Positions 32,801 to 41,678 are shown, numbered from the stretch's first letter. The stretch: DNA of 53,500 nt from Glandiceps talaboti (GCF_964340395.1 NC_135571.1:13157546-13211045), one strand, 5' to 3'. Notes: a model not told the origin generated them from the letters alone. Numbers and translations: made by a program.

Positions 32801-32859
32801 ACACTGCTAACAGCGTTTGTTAGTTGATCAATGTTGATTGTTGTCAACGATTCATTCAT
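21541..32859 (-). CDS. PRDM4: PR domain zinc finger protein 4 orthologue
   Basis: Ten coding exons, complement of 32859-32713, 31815-31554, 30783-30555, 29759-29428, 29089-28937, 27925-27807, 27305-27092, 25989-25714, 25034-24856 and 22101-21541: 2472 nt, 823 residues, every junction GT-AG and phase-consistent (human PRDM4 is about 800). The N-terminus is Pro/Ile/Ser/Thr-rich. Residues about 324-345 form the zinc knuckle (LWCVDCNQSHPADCPNHGP), about 375-485 the PR/SET domain (ENEANWMVFVKKAR; EEQNLVA-like block), and about 490-690 seven zinc fingers, six C2H2 and a last C2HC as in PRDM4 (CEKCEKAF...H...C). The tail is acidic/Ser-rich. PRDM4 is a nuclear DNA-binding transcription regulator that recruits PRMT5 and is linked to p75NTR signalling in vertebrates. 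Exons are preserved although introns 2, 4, 5, 6, 8 and 10 carry tandem copies of the gene's own splice junctions. Confidence 0.95.
22101..23795 (-). repeat. 72-bp array of duplicated exon 11 acceptor
   Basis: About 23 extra units follow the true acceptor at 22102. On the gene strand each unit reads a pyrimidine-rich stretch, TTTAATACACAG, then GTTCAGTGTCAAGTATGTGG, which is the first 20 bases of exon 11 with one change. Period is 72 bp with rare 1-base indels. In the exon frame each unit reads VQCQVCGRIFISSLF and then TAA. Confidence 0.95.
23796..24850 (-). repeat. 63-bp array of duplicated exon 10 donor
   Basis: About 16 units lie just 3' of exon 10. On the gene strand each holds AAACAACATACGTATATG, AATATAGTAAGTGTGTACAT and TAGACACTAACATT. 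The unit ending near 24723 still has the exact exon end AAAGAAAAACAG/GTAAGTG, which fixes the origin. Period is 62-65 bp; the commonest frame repeats VSVYIDTNIKQHTYMETTEN. Confidence 0.95.
25085..25385. repeat. (GACA)n / (GTCA)n tetranucleotide tract
   Basis: About 300 bp of interrupted GACA and TCAG steps in PRDM4 intron 9. A poly-C tract follows at about 25635-25652. Confidence 0.9.
26060..26335. repeat. SINE-like repeat with duplicated 3' part
   Basis: It contains GGAGGAAACCGGAGCACTCG and GGGGAAAACCTGCG, a motif I recognise from dispersed repeats of marine invertebrates, then a tRNA-like GGTTTGAACCCC block. The terminal segment with AGTGGTAAGAGGCAAGTGG and CCACTCGGCCACCGAC is duplicated about 50 bp apart. 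Lies in PRDM4 intron 8. Confidence 0.6.
26576..26632. repeat. Decayed copy of TAAGATAYGCC hairpin family
   Basis: TGTGTCACTCCGCCCTCACT, GTTGACTGATGTATGAGGGT and TTCTGTAA match the core of 16244-16324; the terminal inverted repeats are largely lost. Confidence 0.6.
26797..26853. repeat. (AATC)n / (AGTC)n microsatellite
   Basis: Pure AATC steps followed by AGTC steps in PRDM4 intron 8. Confidence 0.95.
26890..27155 (-). repeat. 128-bp tandem duplication of PRDM4 exon 8 end plus donor
   Basis: The last 65 or so bases of exon 8 (encoding PIEPKTELLVWYCKDYAKLI), its donor CTTATAG/GTAAGTT and intron sequence are repeated once, 128 bp apart (donors at 26964 and 27092). The copy has donor and coding end but no upstream acceptor, so it is an exon fragment inside intron 8. 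Confidence 0.9.
27600..27772. repeat. About 22-bp minisatellite in PRDM4 intron 7
   Basis: Repeated units of CAGATAATCAAACTGTT or CAGATAACCAAACAGTT, seven to eight copies. Not related to a splice junction as far as can be seen. Confidence 0.85.
28300..28560. repeat. CTTCATTCAGCC MITE family, copy in PRDM4 intron 6
   Basis: Terminal blocks TTTCTCTTCGTTCAGCCAAG and TGGCTGAATGAAGAAAAATA are inverse to each other. The flank up to about 28560 also matches the copy at 32955-33210, with AGAAAGATTGGG, TGAATGTTTTGACT and an ACCAGTGATG-type block, so the repeated unit is larger than the hairpin. Confidence 0.65.
28613..28937 (-). repeat. 42-bp array of duplicated exon 6 donor
   Basis: Seven units, 42 bp apart (28641, 28683, 28725, 28767, 28809, 28851, 28893), end at the true donor of exon 6. 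On the gene strand each reads GCTATACCACAG/GTGAGTAAAC; the genuine junction is TCATACCACAG/GTGAGTAAGC. Confidence 0.95.
29070..29325 (-). repeat. Extra copies of exon 6 acceptor in intron 5
   Basis: The genuine junction is TTTTTCAG/GGTGCGTAGATTGCAATC. Copies at about 29141-29165 (GATTTTCAGGGTGTGTGGAC plus TGCAACC) and 29297-29321 (AGAGGGTGTGTGGACTGC) repeat the acceptor and first codons. Only the first copy keeps AG. Confidence 0.75.
30305..30555 (-). repeat. 100-bp duplications of exon 4 end plus donor
   Basis: Two copies, with donors at about 30355 and 30455, repeat the last 80 or so coding bases of exon 4 (encoding MTSIPLPYSHVPVTVPHQPS and VEHNT) plus ACACAAG/GTAAGTAC. The genuine donor at 30555 is ACACAAG/GTGAGTAC. 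Confidence 0.9.
31015..31268. repeat. About 30-bp minisatellite in PRDM4 intron 3
   Basis: Eight or so units of GGCATTTTACCCTCG, TTTTCCCCTACCACGCCT and variants, pyrimidine-rich on the + strand. Not derived from the flanking exons. Confidence 0.85.
31269..31515 (+). repeat. SINE-like repeat in PRDM4 intron 3
   Basis: Shares a block of about 75 bp with 7436-7512 (opposite orientation). Contains GGTTCAAATC, a B-box-like motif, and ends with AACCTGCAACCTGCAGATTC and ACCATTCACCCATC. Confidence 0.5.
32060..32713 (-). repeat. About 50-bp array of duplicated exon 2 donor
   Basis: About 12 copies end at the true donor at 32713. Gene-strand core is ACTGTATGCAG/GTAGGTCA then AACATACAGACA; exon 2 ends ACTGTGTCTACACAG/GTAGGT. 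Two alternating unit types of about 49 and 52 bp form a 101-bp dimer. One copy has AG/ATGAGT and so lost the GT. Confidence 0.9.
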
Positions 32860-32882
32860 TGTGACTTCTCCAAGATATACAT
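32856..32882 (-). CDS. uORF in PRDM4 leader
   Basis: In exon 2, 23 bases before the PRDM4 ATG, an ATG opens an eight-residue frame, MYILEKSQ, whose TGA overlaps the main start codon as ATGA. Such an arrangement can lower main-frame initiation or allow reinitiation. No direct evidence of translation. Confidence 0.4.
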   Translation of the reverse strand: MYILEKSQ

Positions 32883-32954
32883 ATATCTGAAATAAAGATA
32901 ACCACTAAGTATAAGCAAACAATTACCTGATCCATTATTACAGTTATATATTAT

Positions 32955-33210
32955 TCCCCTGGCAATATTTTTCTTCATTCAGCCAAGCATAATGTACATG
33001 AATGTATGAGTGACCAAAAGGGAACTTATTTTCACTATGAATTGGTTTTTTTTGGCTGAATGAAGAAAATTATTGGGAATACTAATTAAATACATATATT
33101 GTACCCCCTCATGGCCTCTGGCATAATTTATGAAAGATTGGGAAAAATGATACTATAGTAATTGTGAATGTTTTGACTACAGTATTTAGAGCACCACAGA
33201 ACTAATGATT
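32955..33210. repeat. CTTCATTCAGCC MITE family, copy in PRDM4 intron 1
   Basis: ATATTTTTCTTCATTCAGCC at the left and GGCTGAATGAAGAAAATTAT at the right are inverted. Sequence to about 33210 matches the flank of the copy at 28300-28560. Confidence 0.7.
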
Positions 33211-33229
33211 GAGATGTAGAAACACACAA

Positions 33230-33425
33230 ATTACCTTGATCAGAGAGAACACAGAAATTACAAGAGGGCTCAGTACCCCTGTTCTATTACCTTGATCAGA
33301 GAGAACACAGAAATTACAAGAGGGCTCAGGACCCATATTACTATTATTAGCTTGTTTAGGGAGAACCTTGGAGTAATTATACTGCCAGTATAATTCCTCC
33401 AAGGGAGAACTCACAAATTACAAAA
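33230..33425. repeat. 56-bp tandem duplication in PRDM4 intron 1
   Basis: ATTACCTTGATCAGAGAGAA and CACAGAAATTACAAGAGGGC occur twice, 56 bp apart; a third, diverged copy follows. A (CAA)n tract lies at 33513-33555. Confidence 0.85.
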
Positions 33426-33513
33426 GGGCCAAGTACGCATGTTAGGTACATTGTTGCAGAGATATACTGTTTTCTAGACATTGCGGAAGTACTCTGGGTT
33501 ATTTAAAAAAAAC

Positions 33514-33555
<42 letters not shown>

Positions 33556-33942
33556 GTCTGTGACACAGTTACTTAAATTACTGAACCTTGGTGTGTAACA
33601 ATCCCCATGGATGTATTAGATCCATGATCTCCCATAATACATTCATGCCATAGTGTGTACGCAGCTAAAGATTCAATGTAAAATATTTCGAACGGGTCCA
33701 TACATAAATTTGCTGCCGAAAATCAGACAAAGTTATATAAATCGAAGAGTGGATATTTCGAAAAATTCCTAATTGGAAAATATGTCGGTAGAAGGTGTAC
33801 ACAACGTACACCGTCAAACATTCTTTCGATGTTTCGATAGCAAATTTATTTCGTATCGCCACAGTACAGTATCGCGTATGTACGTACGTGTTAATTCTCC
33901 TAAACACTGCCAGAATTTGAAGATTCGATCGCTATAACTTAC

Positions 33943-34075
33943 CTCCTGTCGAATTTTATGATCATAAATACCACTATGTTCACATTTAGGGTACAAAATA
34001 CGACGAAATGTTGTAAAATGGGTAACATTGGTATTTCTATTGCCTTGACTTTACAGTGGTCGCCGCCATTTTGTA
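33943..34075 (-). other. PRDM4: Putative noncoding first exon of PRDM4
   Basis: A strong donor, GACAGGAG/GTAAGTTA, lies at 33943, in line with the acceptor TTTATTTCAG before exon 2 at 32886. A YY1-type CAAAATGGCGGC (34062-34073, minus strand) marks the likely transcription start. Boundaries inferred. Confidence 0.5.
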
Positions 34076-35318
34076 CTAAGTTGTAGACCAGCTGATAAGG
34101 TCATACCACTCAATCCACGGGGAGGGCCCCTTCGAAATTCTGACAAAACGTTCCATAGGTCTGATATACTTCCCGTGAAATTTCACCTCAGCTTCAAGAC
34201 TTCCAGGATGCATGTAGAGATTTCCATCTCATCCCATATCTTTTCAATAACTGGAATACTGCTAGAGTATATTATGGCATATACTCAGTTGCATAAGGAT
34301 TATTGTTTGGTTTGTTTTTGTTTAGTTTTATTGTTTTATTGTTTGTTTGTGTTGTTTTGGGGGGAGTAATATCACTAACCATGTTAATTCTAACTTCCAA
34401 AAAGTGAATATATTTCATTCTGCAACAGTGACCCGTACTTTACTGTGTGATGAGCGGACTACACACTTGAAACTTTCATCAGACAAGGAGAGGTAAATAG
34501 TGTGAGAGATTGTAATACAGGCTGGTCGACAGATAAACATATACCAGGGATATAAATTGTGTTGAGACTTCAATTAATTTACAAACATGATACACATACA
34601 CCAACACACAGGGGCGTGTATTATTGCTTAGATTTCCGTTTTCTTAGGAAAATATCATACGAATCTTGCTGCTACAAATGTATCGATCTATAGTACTACG
34701 TATACTATAAATATGAGAAGGGTGGACATCTTCCGGGTCATCTTTCTTCGTAACCTTTCAAATTTGAATAAAACATGCACATTTGCAACAAAAACATACC
34801 TGCATGAAGAATATGTGCCAAGTAAACTTATACACTATCACTGGGGGGCAAAAATGCTTTTGTAACGATAAAAATAGACCTTTTACAATGAGCGGGCGCT
34901 GTAGAAAGTCCTCTGTATGTCAAAGGCAGGTCAAATGACATAGCCGTCTAATGTTCACTGCTGATTGGCCAAGAAAGAGGCGTTGTCTAATGACGTCAGA
35001 TTACCGCTACATTTCAAAATTAGAAGCACGGCCATCACTAAACCCGGAACCATGGATCTCGAAAAGTTTACGACAGCTTCCTGTTGAGTATACTTATACG
35101 ATTTCCAATACAAATGCATTTTTACTGTGTCAAACTGTGAATCTGTGTATACTGAAATTAATTTCATTTTTGGTGGCCCATAAAGTAGTGATGCTTCCGG
35201 GGGATTTGAAGGTCTTATTGTCGACAGCCATATTAGACTACAATATCACCATCCTGGAAATGGTGGAATGGAATATTAGCTAACATCATGAACATGTGAC
35301 TGTGAATCTGACACTTAT

Positions 35319-37041
35319 GGAAAAGTATTAGTGCCAAGTTGTAAGGAAAAAAATAAAATTTAAAATCTCGTAATTACGAGATTTCAATTCTCGTAATTAC
35401 GACTTTTTTCTCGTAATTACGACTTTTCAATTCTCGTAATTACGACTTTTTCGAGTCTCGTAATTACGACTTTTCGATTCTCGTAATTACGACTGTTTTC
35501 TCGTAATTACGACTTTTTTATCGTAATTACGACTTTTCGATTCTCGTAATTACGACTTTTTGATTCTCGTAATTACGACTTTTTGATTCTCGTATTTACG
35601 ACTTTTTGATTCTCGTAATTACGACTTTTTGATTCTCGTAATTACGACTTTTCTATTCTCGTATTTACGACTTTACGATTCTAGTAATTACGACTTTTTG
35701 ATTGTCGTAATTATGAAATTATGATTTTTTATTGTTTGTTATTTTTGAATTTTTGAATTGTTCAGACACGCCTTGAAACTTATGATTTTGATGTACTAAG
35801 CAGATGCACTATAGAGTGTTTGACACGGTAACCGGTTTGTATGATTTGATTGCGTTTTTCGTTTCATTAAAAAAAATCGAGTGCATTAAAACAGCGAAGA
35901 ATATTCTTTCATTATATGTCGGCAAAATGAATCAATAATGGATTTGAAATTGAAGAAAATAGTATTTACCATCTGATATTTGGTAAAATTCACAACTTTA
36001 GTTTAGAATTTTCTTCACTGATTAAGGTAAATCAGATTTATACGGTTTTGAAATTTAAAATTCAATAACGTGGCACCGTAGGTCGTTCGATCAAGTTTGA
36101 AAATGTGTGGAGACCTTTTCTACGGTTGATAAATACTTGAATATATGTATTTGGTATGGTATAATAATATTGGTTTGAGGGTCAGTTAGCCAAGTGACCG
36201 GTTTGTCGAGGTTATTGACCCTGGTATATCAGGGTGTTAGTAGGAAGACATTGGCGAGACTCCCCAGATAGAAACTTTATTGATCCTTCTTTTAAGACGT
36301 TTCGGACCGGCCGTTAGGTCCTTCTTCAGTCGTAATCCTGTCTTGTATTGGACAGTTTCCCTACATCTTCATCATTGGATATAAGTTGGAGTTGTGTCCG
36401 AATTTCAGAAGAATATCTATATGTTTAATATTGGACTCCATTATTTGAACAAATTCTTTGCTGATGAAGAATTCTTGTTGTTCTTCTGGAATTCTTGTTT
36501 TGTGTTTATTATTTGGCTAAGTTCATTGACAGATTGCCTGTTTAATCATTGCAGTGAACCTATATAACTTCTTGTTGCATCCAGTATATGTGTGTACATA
36601 TGTGAACACGTTATTTCATTGCCATTTCTTTTTTTAACCTATGGGTGTTATGTAATTTCACTGGACTTATATTAGAGTGTTCAGTTCACCTTAAATGTAC
36701 TTACTACCCGATGATCGGGTGTTGTTGAGAACTCAGCTGTTGCTTATAACATGAACTTAAAATGGCAGTGTGATTTTCCCAGTTAGATATCAACTTACCG
36801 GAGAATTGCTTCGTAATTACGAGAATCGAAATGTCTTTACGATTCTCGGAATTGCGAGATTCAAAAAGTAGTAATTACGAGAATCGAAAAGTCGTAATTA
36901 CGAGAATCGAAAAGTCGTAATTACGAGAATTGAAAACTCGTAATTACGAGAAAAAACTCGTAATTACGAGAATTGAAATCTCGTATTACGAGATTTTAAA
37001 TTTTATTTTTTTCCTTACAACTTGGCACTAATACGCTTCCG
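35319..37041. mobile_element. Nested TIR element with TCGTAATTACGA palindrome arrays
   Basis: Long terminal inverted repeats of about 70 bp: left GTATTAGTGCCAAGTTGTAA then GGAAAAAAATAAAATTTAAA; the right end is the inverse. Inside each TIR is a subterminal array built on the palindrome TCGTAATTACGA (about 35365-35725 and 36808-36990). A TA dinucleotide flanks both ends. The middle is noncoding and includes a PLE/hammerhead-like motif at 36296-36329. Superfamily uncertain. Confidence 0.75.
36296..36329 (-). other. Hammerhead-like or PLE-type motif
   Basis: Minus strand: CTGAAGAAGGACC, a loop, then GGTCCGAAACGTC. It resembles the CUGANGA / stem II / GAAA core of hammerhead ribozymes and a motif common in repetitive elements, but one extra A before stem II and the near absent stem III make activity doubtful. 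Confidence 0.3.
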
Positions 37042-37528
37042 TAGACATTTCGTTTCCAGAAAGAGAAAATATATTTAGGCTGACTCGGTCCACCATAAAT
37101 CGCCAAAAAGATTTGTATAAACCATGAATACGTTTTGGGTCGAAATACGGTAAATTTGATGAAACAAACCCTTTTTGTTTCGAACGCGGAAGTCATTCCT
37201 TACTGTAGCTATGCGTCTAATCTTCAGGTAAGCTAGGGGGTCTTTTTACGTAGGCGTAGTTCGAGCAGCCAATCGGCAACGAGCGGGTTATTCAAAATAG
37301 CTAGACGTACAGAGGAGTTCATACAGGGTCGACAATCGTGTCTTCCCTTCTCTCTTTCCCTATACAGGTAGGAATATATATTCAAAAGGTTGTTATATTT
37401 AGTCTGTAGACCTGGAAAACAACAATCTATGCAATATTACACGCCCCTGTGCACCAACAGCCATCGCTGTGTAAGTCTGTACATGGATCTATCTCAATAA
37501 TAGATCCATGGTCTGTAACAGGTAGGGT

Positions 37529-37627
37529 CTGTAAGGTACCGTGACAGGGCGCCCTCACACATTGGTCACCTCCGATGACTAACAAGGAGGCCGGCGGTAG
37601 GGCGGAACGACATGGCGTATCTTACAG
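37529..37627. repeat. TAAGATAYGCC hairpin family, inverted copy
   Basis: Left end CTGTAAGGTACCGTGACAGG; right end is the inverse of CTGTAAGATACGCCATGTC. Internal CCCTCACACATTGGTCA matches the copy at 16244-16324. Confidence 0.7.
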
Positions 37628-37718
37628 TCTATTCAAATATTAAAGTTACCAGTCCTAATTATCTTGATATTCTAGCCCCAATCATCAGAAGCTATTCCAT
37701 ACCGTATCACTCCTGTCC

Positions 37719-37873
37719 CACAGGGGCGTGTAATATTGCATAGATTGTTGTTTTCCAGGTCTCTCATATTTATAGTATACGTAGTACTATAGATCGATAC
37801 ATTTGTAGCAGCAAGATTCGTATGATATTTTCCTAAGAAAACGGAAATCTAAGCAATAATACACGCCCCTGTG
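37719..37873. mobile_element. 155-bp hAT-type MITE with perfect 8-bp TSD
   Basis: Bounded by CACAGGGGCG and CGCCCCTGTG. Eight-base repeats TCCTGTCC flank it (37711-37718 and 37874-37881). Its sequence, reverse complemented, equals the left end (34607 to about 34720) joined to the right end (about 37410-37451) of the larger element. Confidence 0.9.
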
Positions 37874-37959
37874 TCCTGTCCCCCCCTCCCTGTATAGCTT
37901 GTATAACATATTCCATGCAGTATCACTTCTCCCCCTGTACTATCGATCGTTTCAGTTGC

Positions 37960-38085
37960 AGTAATTTAGCTCTGGCATGGCATGTGTCGAACCTCGTAGC
38001 ATATACACCCAGAGCTGGAGAGGGAAGACGTGTCGAACCCGGGGTCGAACCTCTGGAATATACATCCAGAGCTACGGTATATTAT
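37960..38085. repeat. Short duplication around CCAGAGCT
   Basis: TCGAACCTCGTAGCATATAC / ACCCAGAGCT and TCGAACCTCTGGAATATACA / TCCAGAGCT lie about 60 bp apart. No gene seen. Confidence 0.5.
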
Positions 38086-38380
38086 ACAGTGTTAATCAAT
38101 TGCCACTTCAAGCACAATTTCCTGCCATTGAAAATTCTGATTTTCAACTGTTGGGATAAAAAAAATTGAAATCACTCCACTGTATGTACTTATTCCATTC
38201 ATTAAGTATGTCTTATTTGTACCCACAACTTTCCTTTCTTTGATATCAGATCTTTACACTATAACTTGCTACAATGAAGTAGGTTGATTGGTGCGTGTTT
38301 TATTTTCGTTTTAAAAATATGTTTATTTTCTTTTTTTCATGAATAATACAAGCACGGCTTAGTATTATCGATAGTCACAC

Positions 38381-38381
<1 letters not shown>

Positions 38382-38420
<39 letters not shown>
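38382..38420. repeat. (TA)n microsatellite
   Basis: About 38 bases of TA. The rest of 38090-38865 shows no gene. Confidence 0.9.
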
Positions 38421-38423
<3 letters not shown>

Positions 38424-38867
38424 AGGAATATTTAGCCCATCCACAATTTCAACTTGTAGTTATCAACACAGAGGGCGCTCTCATGTGATGACAGTGTATA
38501 CTCGTTCCACGTACTCGTTCTATGTTGTTGATTGGTGTGATTTGTACGGGGTGAGAGCAATTTTTCAATAAAAAAGTATGACTTAAAAAAAACAAAAGCA
38601 CGTCATTCTCTTAGTTTGGGGAATCCTCTCCAACAAGTTGGCGTTTAATGGAACCTTTTTTTTACCCCTAACTACAAATATCTCTATAAACAATGTCAAA
38701 TTGAGAAATGGAAGAATTTTCACTGTAACAGTAACTGCAAGGCGTTAAAATACATCAAAGTGTCAATAAAAGAGAATTTCCTCACTTTATTATTATACTC
38801 ATAGTAAATATTAATTTGAAATTGATTGTGTTGTCTGAAATAATTGTCAACTAATAAGAGTGTAGTT

Positions 38868-39150
<283 letters not shown>

Positions 39151-39514
39151 CTGAGAAAAAAAATACGTCTAATTTCCAGAGAGGGTGTCTTTATTTAGTT
39201 TCTTTCATTTATATGGGTGTACTCGAGTAATCTGGTTGGTATTCAGCTTCAGTAAAGTACATGTAGATGAGAGTTTGTATAGACTATGAATATCTATCCT
39301 AAATTTAGTCCTGCTTACAGACGGTGCACAGGTCTAGATTACTGACATGACCTGGAGAAGGGGGAGGGGGACAATTGTCAGAATCGAATCCCGAATTACT
39401 CCGTATGGAAGCAGAACTATCGCACATTGAAATATTGATCTCGCCCCTAACTTTAAGTTGTAAGTCAAATACTAGTATTATTGTGAATGTTAACAAACGG
39501 TTTGTACAGTTTCA

Positions 39515-40378
39515 TTATTGGACTGCAGTGCCACTAAATCGTTTGGCAATTTCTACGAGTTCATTCCCGACATCTGCCTTAGCTCCTCCGTGACAGAACT
39601 CCGACGACAGTTCTCGAAATGTGATTGCTATTCGTCGAGATGTGATATCTTGTCTGTGTATCGCATGCATCCAGTCGTACCTTGCAGGTCCATACACAAT
39701 GACAAGCGACCTCCGTGGTAAATGTATATCAACACGCAAGTCGCTCTCTTGGTCTGTTGATGAGTTTGGTTTCGTCATTGTTAAAACCGTGCTTGATAGA
39801 AGGTTTAGTGTTACAAGTCTTTCGCCCCAGAGCCAGAAATCATCAAAGTGTGGATCGATCGCCGATCCTCGTGTCGGCACGTACTCCAAGTTACATTGTT
39901 CGACAACTTTAAAATCGTTCAACTCTTCAACTTGGGACATACGATGTACTAAAGTTTTACTAAATTCAGGAAGGCCGGTGAAAGGACGATGATTCACCTT
40001 CCGTTTTTTGAAGTTCACTTTCGGTCCATAATCTTGCTTTCTACGTCCAGATTGCGAATCCTTCCATGGTGTGCAATCAATTTGCTGAACTATCTCAGCT
40101 TCTTCATCCATTGTCACGAAATTTTCGACGAGTAAAACACCAGGGAACTCCACACTATCGCCGCTACCCGACGAGTGGTCAGAGTGCGATGTCGGGTCAA
40201 TCCATGCCTTGTTTCTACACAGTTGGCAGAACACATACACCGTTGACGGTTTCTTGATCGACACACCTGAATTTCGCTCCGTTCCAATGGTATTTTCACA
40301 AACTAAACAAGTTCGTATACCTTTGCAGCCACATTGTTTCATTATAGATTCCATGACTTCAAAATTAGATTCGTTCAC
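39515..40378 (-). CDS. ALKBH4: Alkylated DNA repair protein AlkB homologue 4
   Basis: A single uninterrupted frame of 287 residues. The N-terminal CGCKGIRTCLVCE block is the ALKBH4 signature. The Fe(II)/2-oxoglutarate dioxygenase core contains the HxD iron ligands in IDPHFDDFWLWGERLVTLNL, the distal iron histidine in YDWMHAIHRQDI, and the 2OG-binding arginine in RRIAITFREL, so the active site looks complete. ALKBH4 is reported to demethylate monomethylated actin Lys84 and to affect actomyosin and cytokinesis; DNA 6mA activity has been claimed. Human ALKBH4 is about 302 residues and has introns; here the gene is intronless. A second ATG eight codons downstream is an alternative start. It is divergent from the kelch gene. 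Very sure of identity. Confidence 0.95.
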   Translation of the reverse strand: MNESNFEVMESIMKQCGCKGIRTCLVCENTIGTERNSGVSIKKPSTVYVFCQLCRNKAWIDPTSHSDHSSGSGDSVEFPGVLLVENFVTMDEEAEIVQQIDCTPWKDSQSGRRKQDYGPKVNFKKRKVNHRPFTGLPEFSKTLVHRMSQVEELNDFKVVEQCNLEYVPTRGSAIDPHFDDFWLWGERLVTLNLLSSTVLTMTKPNSSTDQESDLRVDIHLPRRSLVIVYGPARYDWMHAIHRQDITSRRIAITFRELSSEFCHGGAKADVGNELVEIAKRFSGTAVQ

Positions 40379-41678
40379 GTCGTTTCACCTTTACTTCCTT
40401 GAACGCTTCATCACGGAAATAACCTTTGACCTTAAACATCGGCACCTCTAGGAGAGTAGATGTTTTTATCCCCAGGTCAGACAATGGTCAACATTTTCAT
40501 ATAAATAACACAAGTTGAGTCAAAATCCAACATTCACACGTCTTCTTGCAACAAACCAAAAGAACATAGACATTTTGCGATATATTCCATGATATATCTT
40601 TCGAACTGGGTTGAGTTTTCATCGAAATGAACCGTTTTCATATGGTGACGTTCTCTGAGTAAAATTCTATTTAATTATAAAAACATATTAAGTAGATCGC
40701 AGGAGTAGATCCAATATCGTCAACTAGGTTTACGTAGGTCGGATTTTCTTTCTTTCCTTCACTTTTTATATAATTGTTACGTACATTAGAACTGTAGCCT
40801 CTCCAGCTAGCTCTTGTGCCATGAGCTCTAAGCCTTCGCCGACTCAGTCGTAATTTTTTTTCAATGACCTAGGTGGTGTAAACTTGTCGTTGGTGGCGCT
40901 GTATAAAACTTCCAGCGATTGGTAACAGTCGACACTCAACATCACACATAAAGACTTGTAAAGTAGTAAGGAGTTACCAGCCGGAAATTGATCACTGGTA
41001 CAACTTCATAATGTGGCGTATGTAATGTATTCGTAACACTCCAAGGTAAATTTTGTTGTCTTAGCTTTATATTTCTGGCATATATCCTGACTCAGTACCT
41101 TGACGATACCCGTTTCGATTCATTAACCACTGAAACACACTCCGTTTTCCGAGGGGCTAGGGGGCTGTACCAGTTCCGTGTCCAGCTCCAATACTGCCAA
41201 CTCCAGACCCCATTTTAGACCTATTTTAGCCAAAAACCAATACCCCATTTTAGACTTTTACAGAAGATAAAATTTAGACCAAAATAGTTTTGTAGTAGTT
41301 ATAGGAAATGGTAGATGGCAAAATGTAGTTTTCACTCTTGTACAAGTTGTAATTTTTCAAGTGGCAACATTTTGGGGGGAATTAATGACACTATTGTGAT
41401 TTGGTAGCCAATGAAACATTTAAACCAAAATAGAAAATAATGTAGAGTAGACCCCACATTAATCTTCAGCTCGAAAAAAACATTCTATTTTGAACCAAAG
41501 GACTAGAAAACGCACCACAAAGGGCAATCCACATATACATATAGTAAATAGGGGGAGTAGCCCCCCCCCCCCCCCATAGATGTACAATTTTGTGAACATA
41601 TTTGTTGTGTGTGCATATGACTAAACATTTTTGTACACATATCTTTCAGACATTTGTTCATAACAAACTGTAGTGACC
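40379..41678. promoter_or_regulatory. Divergent spacer between ALKBH4 and the kelch gene
   Basis: About 1.3 kb separates the two start codons. A TTTCAG acceptor at 41649, 29 bases before the kelch ATG, implies an upstream noncoding exon; CTCCAAG/GTAAAT near 41046 is a possible donor for it. A poly-C tract lies near 41560. Confidence 0.4.

Larger units (their letters stand above)
34607..37451. mobile_element. hAT-like element with 8-bp TSD, carrying a nested element
   Basis: It starts CACAGGGGCGTGTATTATTG and ends with the inverse of CACAGGGGCGTGTAATATTG. The eight bases on both sides are CACCAACA (34599-34606 and 37452-37459), an exact target-site duplication of hAT size. Its terminal about 112 and 42 bases equal the two parts of the 155-bp MITE at 37719-37873. 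A second element occupies 35319-37041. Frames inside (such as 34951-35283, 110 codons) show no transposase I recognise, so it appears nonautonomous. Confidence 0.8.

Noticed and set aside
34951-35283. 110-codon frame inside the hAT-like element as a transposase remnant
   Set aside because: No hAT motif such as a dimerisation block or DDE context could be recognised.
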